Below are positions 56,829 through 64,000 of a stretch of DNA of 64,000 nt, in pieces. How positions within the stretch are numbered: the first letter of the stretch is position 1; each line of letters starts with the position of its first letter. This stretch comes from Burkholderiales bacterium. Lineage in GTDB: Bacteria > Pseudomonadota > Gammaproteobacteria > Burkholderiales > Burkholderiaceae_C. A program made the translations under genes and the position numbers. The notes under the pieces are model-generated. The model had not been told where the DNA came from. It worked only from the letters and a program-made list of their open reading frames with translations, and searched no databases. The stretch covers positions 186,001 through 250,000 of the forward strand of contig JACPOI010000020.1 in NCBI GenBank assembly GCA_016185015.1, read 5' to 3'.

Positions 56829-59800
56829 ATGGGGCAACATGAGCGGATGAGTCTGCGAAAGGAACAAACCCAGAAACCAACAGCGAAGTTGCTGGTCGCC
56901 AATGGGAGGTATGTGAGCCGAGGGGCACCGCGGAGCGGCGGGTTAGCCGTCGTCTACCAAGCTGTTGACACTGACTCCGGGGAGACGGTTGCACTCAAGG
57001 TTTTCAAGACAGGCGAAGGTACGGATCCCGTCGTCGAAGAGTCGTTTCGCAGAGAAGTTCAAGCCCTGACCGACCTAAAGCACCCGAACATAGTTCGCAT
57101 CCTGGATTCGGGAAGGGACGCCGAGGCCGACCTTCACTACATTGCGATGGAATGGGTCGACGCCGATTTGCGGCAACTCTGTGAAAGGGAGTCTCTCAAG
57201 ACTTGGGACGAGTTCTATCGCACGGCAGGCGCCGGTGTTCTTGAGGCGCTGGTGTATGCGCACTCCCGCTCCACAGTGCACCGGGACGTAAAGCCAAGCA
57301 ATGTCCTCGTGAGCAGCGATGGAGTGGTCAAGCTGTGCGACTTTGGGATCTCCAAAATCCGGAGATTCCTGTCGCCAGGGGTCACACTGCGGCAATTTGC
57401 CTCCATGCCGTTTGCGCCGCCGGAACCGGACGATGGAAGTTACAGCTATAGCCGTGACGTATTCGGCTTTGCGGCTCTGGCAGTTGTTTCTCTTTCTCAG
57501 ACCTCTATCGGATCCCACAAAGAGCTTCTGGAGGCATTGGAGGAAGTGGCGCTTCCGGAGTCACTGCGTCCGCTTCTTCGCCGCTGCCTGAACCTCGACG
57601 ACCCAACTGCGCGCCCCACGAACGCGGTGACGCTGCGGGCGGAACTGGAACGTGCCTTGCCGGCGACGGCTGCGCGTGAAGACCAAGCCGTGCTGTTCAC
57701 GCTCACGAACAAAGTACGTCGCGTCCTCGAGGCAGATATGGGTTTGCGAGCGGACGCTGCGGATCGATTCGCTGAGCGGGACCTTGACGGCGCAGTCGCT
57801 GAGGAACTTGCTCCTTCCCCCGACCATCCGGAGAAGGCGCTTCGGCTGTACGGGGGCAAATACGGCTACAACGCAGTCGTGGAAGAGTCCGGATGCAAGC
57901 TGGTGCTGGTCTCCGCAATGGAGCCATCCGCATCCGACCTGGACCGCAGGCGAGCTGCAGCCTGTGACATAGGTCTCCGACTCCAGCTCGCTGGCGTCCC
58001 TTTGACGGCGTCGAAGGAGGCTCTGGCGGGGCTCGCTGAACGCCTCCTGTTCTTCTCGGGCGAGCAGAAGCTCCGCAAACTGGAAGAGAAGGAGCAGGCC
58101 ATTTACCGAAAGTGGCTCAACCTGCTCAGTGCGAAGACGGAACTGGAGAAGATCCGGCGATTCAGCATGGAGTACGGAAAACGTGACGCACAGGGAGAGT
58201 TTCTGAAGGTCACACCCAAACCGGGGATGTCGGTTGGCGGGCTCATGGAACAAGACGTTGCTATCGAAGTCCGGGGAGGAAGGGTCTTTCGGGGCAAGGT
58301 GGTGTCCGCGTCTGTTGGTGCAGTCAGTATCCGACCGAGTGAGTGGAACGAGGTGGAGATGTCTGCGGTCCCCACTGAGGGGACGCTCGAGAAAGACACA
58401 AGGCGTACGGACGTTGCTCTGGACAAGCAGAAGGCCGCTCTTGACGCAGTCCGATACGGGCGGTCCATCGACACAGAACTCGGAAAGCACATCGTCAACC
58501 CTGACCAAGTCATTGTTCCACCTCTCGCACAGGTAGAGTTCATTCAACCGAACATCGACGAAGACAAGAAGGACGCCGTGCTCTCGGCCCTTTCAGGTCC
58601 CGAGCTGATGATTGTGGAGGGCCCTCCAGGCACGGGTAAAACGACGTTCATCACTGAGCTCGTACTGCAAACACTGCGGTCGAATCCCACTGCGCGAGTG
58701 CTCCTGACCTCGCAGACGCACGTGGCCTTGGATAACTCCCTCGAGCGAATCGTGAAGGTCTCTGGCGAGCCGGTTGAGGCCGTCCGAATCGGTCACGAAA
58801 GCAATGACCGAATCGCCGATTCGACACGAATGCTGATGCTCGAAGCGAAGCTTCCCGAACTCAGGAAGAAGGCGCTTGCTTCTGGGCGTGCCTTTGTGGA
58901 GCGTTGGGCCAGCGAGCGCGGCGTCAATCCCAAGGACATGCGGCGTGCCATGGCATTGGAGCGGCATGCTGGACTGAAGGCGCGACTCGAGGGCGTGGAG
59001 GCTGAACTTCACGCCTTGCAGCCACAACTCACAGACGAATACCGCAAAACCCTCGACCCTGAAGCCCGCTCGGAGCTGGACGACCGCTTCGAAGGGCTGA
59101 CTTCGGAGCGTGAGGAACTCGCCCGAGCGCTCAAAGAGTCCTGGTCCGAGCTTGCGGCCTACGTAGATGAAAAGGAAGACCTGAAGGAGTATGAGGCGAG
59201 CAGTGCGGCAGACCTCAAGGTATGGGCCGAAGCGTTCGCCGGCGATAGCCCACATCGTGTGCAGCTGCGCGCGCTGCTCCAGGCTCACGGCGATTGGGAG
59301 GCGCGGTTCGGGCGAAGCAGTCAGTTCCAGGCTGCCGTCATTGCCGCTTCCCAGGTCGTAGCTGGCACCTGTCTGGGCGTGATGGGAATCCCGGGCCGAA
59401 GCGAAATCGTGTACGACCTCTGCATCATCGACGAGGCTTCAATCGCCACGCCCACAGAGGCTTTGGTGCCGATGTCCAGATCTCGGCGTACTGTTCTGGT
59501 CGGCGATAGCAAGCAGTTACCTCCCTTCCAGGACGCTGAACTGCGAAAAGCCGGACTTCTGCTGAAGTGGGATCTTCAACCCGAGGACCAGAAGGCGACC
59601 CTCTTCAATCACCTCAGGGACGGTTTGCCTCCTGAACTGAAGAAGGCGCTTTGGACCCAGCACCGCATGATCCCGGCCATCGGAGACCTAGTGTCCGAGT
59701 GCTTCTATGGCGGAGACCTGAAAACTATCGAACGTGCGCAGGAAACCAGCTTGGTTGGGGCTACACCCCGCCCGGTAACTTGGTATTCCACCAGTCGGCG

Positions 59801-60302
59801 TCCGGACCGAGCCTCAAGGATCGTAGACGGGGGTACATCCCACTACAACCTTTGTGAAGTGGATGTGCTCACGAGGTTGCTGGGACGTATTGACTTCCGG
59901 GTTCAGAAAGGCAAGGGCGAGAAGAAGAAGTTCAGTGTGGCTGTCCTAACCGGCTACGCAGCTCAGATGGAGCGACTGAACACGGCCATTGCGACCTCAC
60001 GCCACAAGTGGATGACGTACACAGATATCTTTGTTAATGTCGTGGATGCTTTCCAGGGCCGGGAGGCCGACATCCTGCTGTTCTCCCTGACCCGTTCCGG
60101 TGCAGACACGCTAGGCTTCCTGCGGGACATGGAGCGCATCAACGTAGCGTTGTCCAGAGGCAAGGAGCTTGTGGCGATTGTTGGCGACCATGAGTTCTGC
60201 CAGTCGGTGCCGGACGCGGTCAACCCGCTGCGTGACGTGCTTGATTACATCCGCGGCAATCCCAGCACTTGTGATCTGGTTGAAGAGGAGGTCGCGCGAT
60301 GA
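56829..60302 (+). CDS. mkoA: Kinase-helicase fusion, type I Mokosh MkoA
   Basis: An 1157-aa protein with two domains. A eukaryote-like Ser/Thr kinase spans about 25-290 and is complete: VALK lysine at 57, HRDVKPSN at 151-158, DFG at 171-173, APPE at 196-199. A UPF1-like SF1 helicase spans about 560-1130, with GPPGTGKTT (598-606), IIDEAS (866-871), GDSKQLPP, QHR, DAFQGREADILLF and NVALSRG. The order kinase then RNA/DNA helicase, followed by a PLD nuclease gene, is the layout of type I Mokosh anti-phage systems. ATG at 56829 has AAAAGG 8 nt upstream. Confidence 0.88.
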   Translation: MGQHERMSLRKEQTQKPTAKLLVANGRYVSRGAPRSGGLAVVYQAVDTDSGETVALKVFKTGEGTDPVVEESFRREVQALTDLKHPNIVRILDSGRDAEADLHYIAMEWVDADLRQLCERESLKTWDEFYRTAGAGVLEALVYAHSRSTVHRDVKPSNVLVSSDGVVKLCDFGISKIRRFLSPGVTLRQFASMPFAPPEPDDGSYSYSRDVFGFAALAVVSLSQTSIGSHKELLEALEEVALPESLRPLLRRCLNLDDPTARPTNAVTLRAELERALPATAAREDQAVLFTLTNKVRRVLEADMGLRADAADRFAERDLDGAVAEELAPSPDHPEKALRLYGGKYGYNAVVEESGCKLVLVSAMEPSASDLDRRRAAACDIGLRLQLAGVPLTASKEALAGLAERLLFFSGEQKLRKLEEKEQAIYRKWLNLLSAKTELEKIRRFSMEYGKRDAQGEFLKVTPKPGMSVGGLMEQDVAIEVRGGRVFRGKVVSASVGAVSIRPSEWNEVEMSAVPTEGTLEKDTRRTDVALDKQKAALDAVRYGRSIDTELGKHIVNPDQVIVPPLAQVEFIQPNIDEDKKDAVLSALSGPELMIVEGPPGTGKTTFITELVLQTLRSNPTARVLLTSQTHVALDNSLERIVKVSGEPVEAVRIGHESNDRIADSTRMLMLEAKLPELRKKALASGRAFVERWASERGVNPKDMRRAMALERHAGLKARLEGVEAELHALQPQLTDEYRKTLDPEARSELDDRFEGLTSEREELARALKESWSELAAYVDEKEDLKEYEASSAADLKVWAEAFAGDSPHRVQLRALLQAHGDWEARFGRSSQFQAAVIAASQVVAGTCLGVMGIPGRSEIVYDLCIIDEASIATPTEALVPMSRSRRTVLVGDSKQLPPFQDAELRKAGLLLKWDLQPEDQKATLFNHLRDGLPPELKKALWTQHRMIPAIGDLVSECFYGGDLKTIERAQETSLVGATPRPVTWYSTSRRPDRASRIVDGGTSHYNLCEVDVLTRLLGRIDFRVQKGKGEKKKFSVAVLTGYAAQMERLNTAIATSRHKWMTYTDIFVNVVDAFQGREADILLFSLTRSGADTLGFLRDMERINVALSRGKELVAIVGDHEFCQSVPDAVNPLRDVLDYIRGNPSTCDLVEEEVAR

Positions 60303-61699
60303 TTCTGGAAGAAGTGCTCGAACGAGCTGCGCAGGAATACCCCGGATACGAAATTGCGACTTTTCGAGAAGCTGGCCTGCCTGTCTACGCATTAACGCTC
60401 AAAGTTCTGGTGCTTGAGAGGAAAGAGCTGAGTCCTATCGAGGAGGGCATTCTGCGTGCTGTTCACGCCGGCCTGGAGAGCACCGACGACATAGTGTTGT
60501 TCCTCGGACTTCCGTCTTCGGTGCTGACGCCTGTGCTCGCCGCGCTGAATTCGGCAGAACTTGTGAACTACATGCGCTCGGTGGGTGATGCCTCGCCCAG
60601 GGTTGCCCTGACTGCCAAGGGGAAAACAGCACTCATGGAGTTAGTGACCGTGGCGCCCGAAGAGAGAACAATTCCGGTTTGCCTCGATGCGCTTACGCGC
60701 AAGCTTCTCTTCATCAGCCCGGAGCAGCTGTATCGGCCCCGCGACATGCGCGAGTTCGGAATGCTCGAAGTGTCGCCGGGCTCAAGCAAGAGACCGGAGA
60801 AAGAGGACATTCCTGTTGAGGAGTTTGACAAAGTGCTGCAGCGCCGGCGCACCAGTGATAGCAAGCCGGAGTTGTTGGCCATCCGACGTATCGAGCGGCG
60901 GGAGTTACGGTTTCTGGATTGCCTGCTCGTCTACTACCGCAACGTCTCCAATTCGCAGGACATCCGGGTGGGTTTCTGGAAAGACGATGGACCTTCGGTG
61001 GAGCACGAGAACGCGTTTAGAGCCTTGGGAGGTCCCGAGCAGATCGGAGCGAAGTTGTTGGCGGAGGCGAAGCCGTCGTTGGAGGAAATGGCGGCGCCAT
61101 TGATTGCGGGCGTAACCCCCCAGTCCGCCGACGGTGCAACTGCTTCTCCTATCCCCGTTGACGGACCCGTCGTGGGAGCGCAGCCTCTGGCAGGCGAAAC
61201 TTTGCAGTACGTGCAATGCCACGAGCATCCAAAGCTTTTGAAAAGGGCGCTCACTAGTGCAAAAAAAAGGCTGGTCATCATTTCGCCATGGATAAGGCAT
61301 CAGGTGGTGGATTGGGGGTTTGTCGCGTCACTAGAAGCTCTGTTGCGGCAGGGCGTCCAGGTGGACATCGGCTACGGCATCGATGACGGAGTCAACGACG
61401 GGCGCAAGGACCCAACCGCCAAGATTGCCATCACGAAGGAGGCGGAGCGCGATTTGAGGGAACTCGAACGGAAGTACAAGAACTTTCGGCTCACTCTTGT
61501 GGGCAATACCCACCGCAAACAGCTGATTTGTGATGATGAGTTTGCCGTGACAACCAGCTTCAACTGGCTTTCGTTCAAGGGTAGCCCTCGGGGAAATCCG
61601 CGAGATGAATTCGGGGTGGTCGTGCGGAAGAAACCCTATGTGGAAAAGGCGTTCGAGGAAGCCAAGCGGTTGCTTTCTGACGGCTACTCGGGGCGCTGA
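60299..61699 (+). CDS. mkoB: PLD-family nuclease, type I Mokosh MkoB
   Basis: A 466-aa protein. An N-terminal winged-helix-like segment (about 40-90, SPIEEGILRAVHAG and IVLFLGLPSSVLTPVLAAL) precedes a C-terminal phospholipase-D-fold domain. The half site reads KRLVIISPWI, and the HKD-type motif starts at His405 in NTHRKQLICDDEFAVTTSFN (H-x-K-x4-D). Only one HKD motif is seen, as in single-motif PLD nucleases that dimerise. Start overlaps the mkoA stop by 4 nt (ATGA), so the two are translated together. Confidence 0.85.
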   Translation: MILEEVLERAAQEYPGYEIATFREAGLPVYALTLKVLVLERKELSPIEEGILRAVHAGLESTDDIVLFLGLPSSVLTPVLAALNSAELVNYMRSVGDASPRVALTAKGKTALMELVTVAPEERTIPVCLDALTRKLLFISPEQLYRPRDMREFGMLEVSPGSSKRPEKEDIPVEEFDKVLQRRRTSDSKPELLAIRRIERRELRFLDCLLVYYRNVSNSQDIRVGFWKDDGPSVEHENAFRALGGPEQIGAKLLAEAKPSLEEMAAPLIAGVTPQSADGATASPIPVDGPVVGAQPLAGETLQYVQCHEHPKLLKRALTSAKKRLVIISPWIRHQVVDWGFVASLEALLRQGVQVDIGYGIDDGVNDGRKDPTAKIAITKEAERDLRELERKYKNFRLTLVGNTHRKQLICDDEFAVTTSFNWLSFKGSPRGNPRDEFGVVVRKKPYVEKAFEEAKRLLSDGYSGR

Positions 61700-62121
61700 G
61701 TAAGTAGCACAACAAAGGGCGGGAGCAACGGCGTTGGCCAGGGTGATGTAGGCGATCGAGTTGAATGATCGCTTTCTTCCCCAGGATAGAGAGTCAGCTG
61801 CGGGTCGGCAATACCGATTCGTGGTCCACGAAAGCGACCACTCGTTGGTCTGATTTTGGTGGCCACGGCCATAGACGCAAGCGAGGCACAGGAGTCGCTG
61901 TGGACCGAAGGCGATGCATTCACCTCTACTTGTTATCTTACTGTGTTTTCATACAAGTCCGTACGGCTGGTCATATTCCGAAAGTGCGCCTGCTGATTGA
62001 CCGCTGGAGTGGTCAAGGTGTAATTGAATTTATTCGAAAACGAATATTTCTAATAGAATTTGGTGTTGCGTAATTCGTTTTGAATCACGCCCCATCATCC
62101 AGCATCATTTTTGAGGCTTCT
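61700..62121 (+). other. Intergenic region with AT-rich palindrome before fic
   Basis: No supported gene in about 420 bp. TATTCG (62031-62036) and CGAATA (62041-62046) form a perfect palindrome around AAAA. A partial echo, ATTC-N5-GAAT, lies at 62073-62085. The AT-rich surroundings look like a promoter-operator region of the fic gene, but no clear -35/-10 pair could be fixed. Confidence 0.5.
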
Positions 62122-63732
62122 ATGAAGGCTGAGGATCTCCCGGTCGATCCGATCGGAGCAGCATGGCTGGCCCGGCAGTATGGTCAGCTGCCCTTGTCGC
62201 GCCTTCATGTTCTGAGCCAAGTCGGTGGCCAGCGGCGCGGCCAGGTGGTGGATGGCTACCGCCTTGAAACCTTCCCCGAGAACATGCGACCGCAATCGGA
62301 TTTTGCCTCGCATTTGCAATTTCACCTAAGGTATGAGGTCGTCCACTTCGAGTTCCTGTCCCGGCTGTTTCGCGCAGGCGGCCCCCAGCCAGTGCAGGAT
62401 TGGATCGATTCAGAGCCTACCGGCCAATATGCACGGCGATCAGCCTTCCTATATGAGTGGTTGACTGGCGCGCAGCTCGTCGTGCCTGCGAAGCTCGCGG
62501 GCAACTATGTCGATGCTCTCGACGATGATCGAGTGGTTACATCGACGCCGGCTCGCATCGTAAAAAATGCTCGTTGGCGAATCAACGACAACATCCCCGG
62601 CACCCCCGCCTTCACGCCGCTCGTGGCCAAGACCGACGCTGTTCGCGATGCCATCCAGACTGATGTGGCCGCGCTGTTCGCCGGTTTGGCCCAGGAATTC
62701 GGTGAGGAACTACTGTTGCGCGCTGCGGCGTGGATGACTCTGCGCGAGAGCAGGGCTAGCTTCGCGATCGAGGGGGAGGACGACAAAGCTCATACCACTC
62801 GCATTCAGCGTTTTGCAGACGTCATGGCTCGGCGCACGGGAACCGGCGACCTGCCCTTGAGCGACTTGCCCTTGGCAGAGTTGCAGCAGGAAATTCTTGG
62901 CCCAAGACACACCTTGAAGCACTTGGGTCTCAGGAACTCACCAGTGTTCGTTGGTGAAACGATCCGCTTCCAAGAAATTGTTCATTACGTCGCGCCCCCG
63001 GACGATTACTTGAGAGACATGCTCGACGGAGTTCGAGTCTTCCTCGAGCGCACCCAGGGACAATCGTCCGCCATGCGCAGTACGGTCGCCGCGTTCGCAT
63101 TTGTCTACATCCATCCGATGGCCGATGGCAATGGTCGTGTGCACCGTTTTCTCATCAACGATGTCTTGCGTCGCGATGGAGTGATCCCGGCGCCGGTGAT
63201 CCTGCCAGTTTCCGCGGTCATTGATGCAGATGCCGGGGAGCGCCGCGCATACAACGACGTGCTCGACGTCGTGTCAAAGCCGCTGATGGAGGCGATAAGA
63301 GACAAAGTCTCTTTCTCTCGGACACAGGTGGAATATCCCGATGGGGTGGTGTCGAACTTCCAGTTCACTGGAGTGAACGAGGCCTTGCCAGTGTGGCGTT
63401 ACCCGGACTTGGGGGCGCACGTGGTGTACATGGCCAATGTCCTGGCTAGAACCATCACCGAACAGATGCGCGAGGAATCACGGTATCTGCGCAGTCATCA
63501 TCGAGCCAGAGAAGCAGTCAAGGAAATCGTAGAGATGCCGGATCTCCAGGTGGATCGGGTGATCCGCTCGATTGAACAGAATGCAGGAAAACTCTCAGGA
63601 GCATTGAGCAAGGAAATACCCGTCCTGGAGCAGCCAGGGGTGTGGGATGCGATTACCGAGGCAGTCGCTAACGCATTCATGGATGAAGGCCACGTCGAGG
63701 ACTCGGTTGTGAAACGCTATCGCCCGACTTGA
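62122..63732 (+). CDS. Fic-domain protein (predicted AMP transferase)
   Basis: A 536-aa protein. The Fic motif HPMADGNGRVHR starts at His331, one residue off the HPFx(D/E)GNGRxxR consensus. An inhibitory helix motif S-x-x-x-E-G (SFAIEG, S213-E217-G218) lies before it, so it belongs to the class II self-inhibited type. An N-terminal DUF4172-like helical region and a C-terminal helical part complete it. Fic enzymes attach AMP or similar groups to hydroxyls of target proteins. ATG at 62122 has GAGG 5 nt upstream; a longer TTG start at 62080 is possible. It carries its own inhibition, so no separate antitoxin is needed. Confidence 0.88.
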   Translation: MKAEDLPVDPIGAAWLARQYGQLPLSRLHVLSQVGGQRRGQVVDGYRLETFPENMRPQSDFASHLQFHLRYEVVHFEFLSRLFRAGGPQPVQDWIDSEPTGQYARRSAFLYEWLTGAQLVVPAKLAGNYVDALDDDRVVTSTPARIVKNARWRINDNIPGTPAFTPLVAKTDAVRDAIQTDVAALFAGLAQEFGEELLLRAAAWMTLRESRASFAIEGEDDKAHTTRIQRFADVMARRTGTGDLPLSDLPLAELQQEILGPRHTLKHLGLRNSPVFVGETIRFQEIVHYVAPPDDYLRDMLDGVRVFLERTQGQSSAMRSTVAAFAFVYIHPMADGNGRVHRFLINDVLRRDGVIPAPVILPVSAVIDADAGERRAYNDVLDVVSKPLMEAIRDKVSFSRTQVEYPDGVVSNFQFTGVNEALPVWRYPDLGAHVVYMANVLARTITEQMREESRYLRSHHRAREAVKEIVEMPDLQVDRVIRSIEQNAGKLSGALSKEIPVLEQPGVWDAITEAVANAFMDEGHVEDSVVKRYRPT

Positions 63733-63855
63733 GCGGAATGAAATCGCTCTGCGCACCAGTGTACGAAGAGTTGAGCGAGTCAGAATTAATGCATGCTGTC
63801 ATGCAATCAAAATGCAGTCCCTTGCTTGGCAGGTAAGCCCTATTTGCAGAGCCCG
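63733..63855. other. Short intergenic region
   Basis: No gene or strong repeat is seen between fic and the next frame, except a small GCATG-N-CATGC imperfect palindrome near 63791. Confidence 0.4.
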
Positions 63856-63999
63856 CTAAAGCGTATCGTCATCGTCATCGGAGTGCCAAACATCGAAAAG
63901 CGCGCTCGCCCTGACCTGAGCGATCTCGGATCGGGCTTGAAGCCAATTCAGCACAGCAAGGCGTTGCGACTCAGAGACAGAGCCGCGACCGGGACGGGT
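63856..63999 (-). CDS. C-terminal end of an unidentified gene, cut by window edge
   Basis: A 47-codon open frame enters from the right edge and ends at TAG (63856-63858 on plus). It ends QRLAVLNWLQARSEIAQVRA followed by SALFDVWHSDDDDTL. The residue mix looks protein-like with an acidic tail. Too short to name. Confidence 0.4.
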   Translation of the reverse strand, partial: TRPGRGSVSESQRLAVLNWLQARSEIAQVRASALFDVWHSDDDDDTL

Positions 64000-64000
64000 G

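Noticed and set aside
61765-62073. A 102-aa plus-strand frame between mkoB and fic
   Set aside because: It runs through the AT-rich control region and palindrome, has no Shine-Dalgarno and no recognisable sequence.
42427-64000. CRISPR array within the defence island
   Set aside because: No set of regularly spaced direct repeats is visible, and no cas genes are present.

Overview
The window looks like a chromosome segment of a betaproteobacterium of the order Burkholderiales, most like Comamonadaceae. The evidence is the high GC content, the block order rpsL-rpsG-fusA-tuf-rpsJ-rplC...rpsQ, the dat-ybeD-lipB-lipA cluster beside the ATP synthase operon, a ManX-type EIIA/HPr/EI PTS without sugar permease, and cytochromes c' and c5. 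Genus cannot be settled from sequence alone.

Layout. 1-2711 (minus strand) is most of a group II intron with a reverse transcriptase-maturase-HNH ORF; its 3' end runs off the left edge. 2804-2938 is a possible small RNA. 3046-6777 holds hemJ-like, VanZ-like, [2Fe-2S] ferredoxin, alpha/beta hydrolase and D,D-carboxypeptidase genes. 6832-16844 is the str and S10 ribosomal block, with promoters before rpsL and rplC and a terminator between fusA and tuf. Two of its essential genes, rplD and rpsC, carry frameshifting indels. 16943-28657 is mixed housekeeping: peroxiredoxin, acetyltransferase, M48 protease, cytochromes, a TlpA-like protein, MFS transporter, PTS phosphotransfer proteins, and lipoate and D-amino acid enzymes. 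28765-36002 is the complete atpIBEFHAGDC operon. 36161-42329 holds hydrolase, SDR, two acyl-CoA-ligase-like genes and cytochrome c5.

At 42427-42597 a broken and an intact tRNA-Arg mark the start of an accessory region that reaches the right edge. A minus-strand operon (52921 down to 42838) reads: XRE regulator, fused GmrSD-type DUF262/DUF1524 nuclease, hsdM, hsdS, hsdR, SLATT two-TM protein, cGAS/DncV-like nucleotidyltransferase. These genes are separated by 11 nt or less, or overlap, from the DUF262 gene onward. It diverges from a plus-strand excisionase-integrase pair across a promoter region that contains two 17-bp palindromic operators. Further right are an unknown gene, a small HAD protein, a kinase-helicase plus PLD pair matching type I Mokosh, and a Fic protein. 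The region is a stacked defence island. Its most unusual feature is a CBASS-like nucleotidyltransferase/SLATT pair placed as the last two genes of a type I restriction-modification operon under one candidate phage-type regulator.
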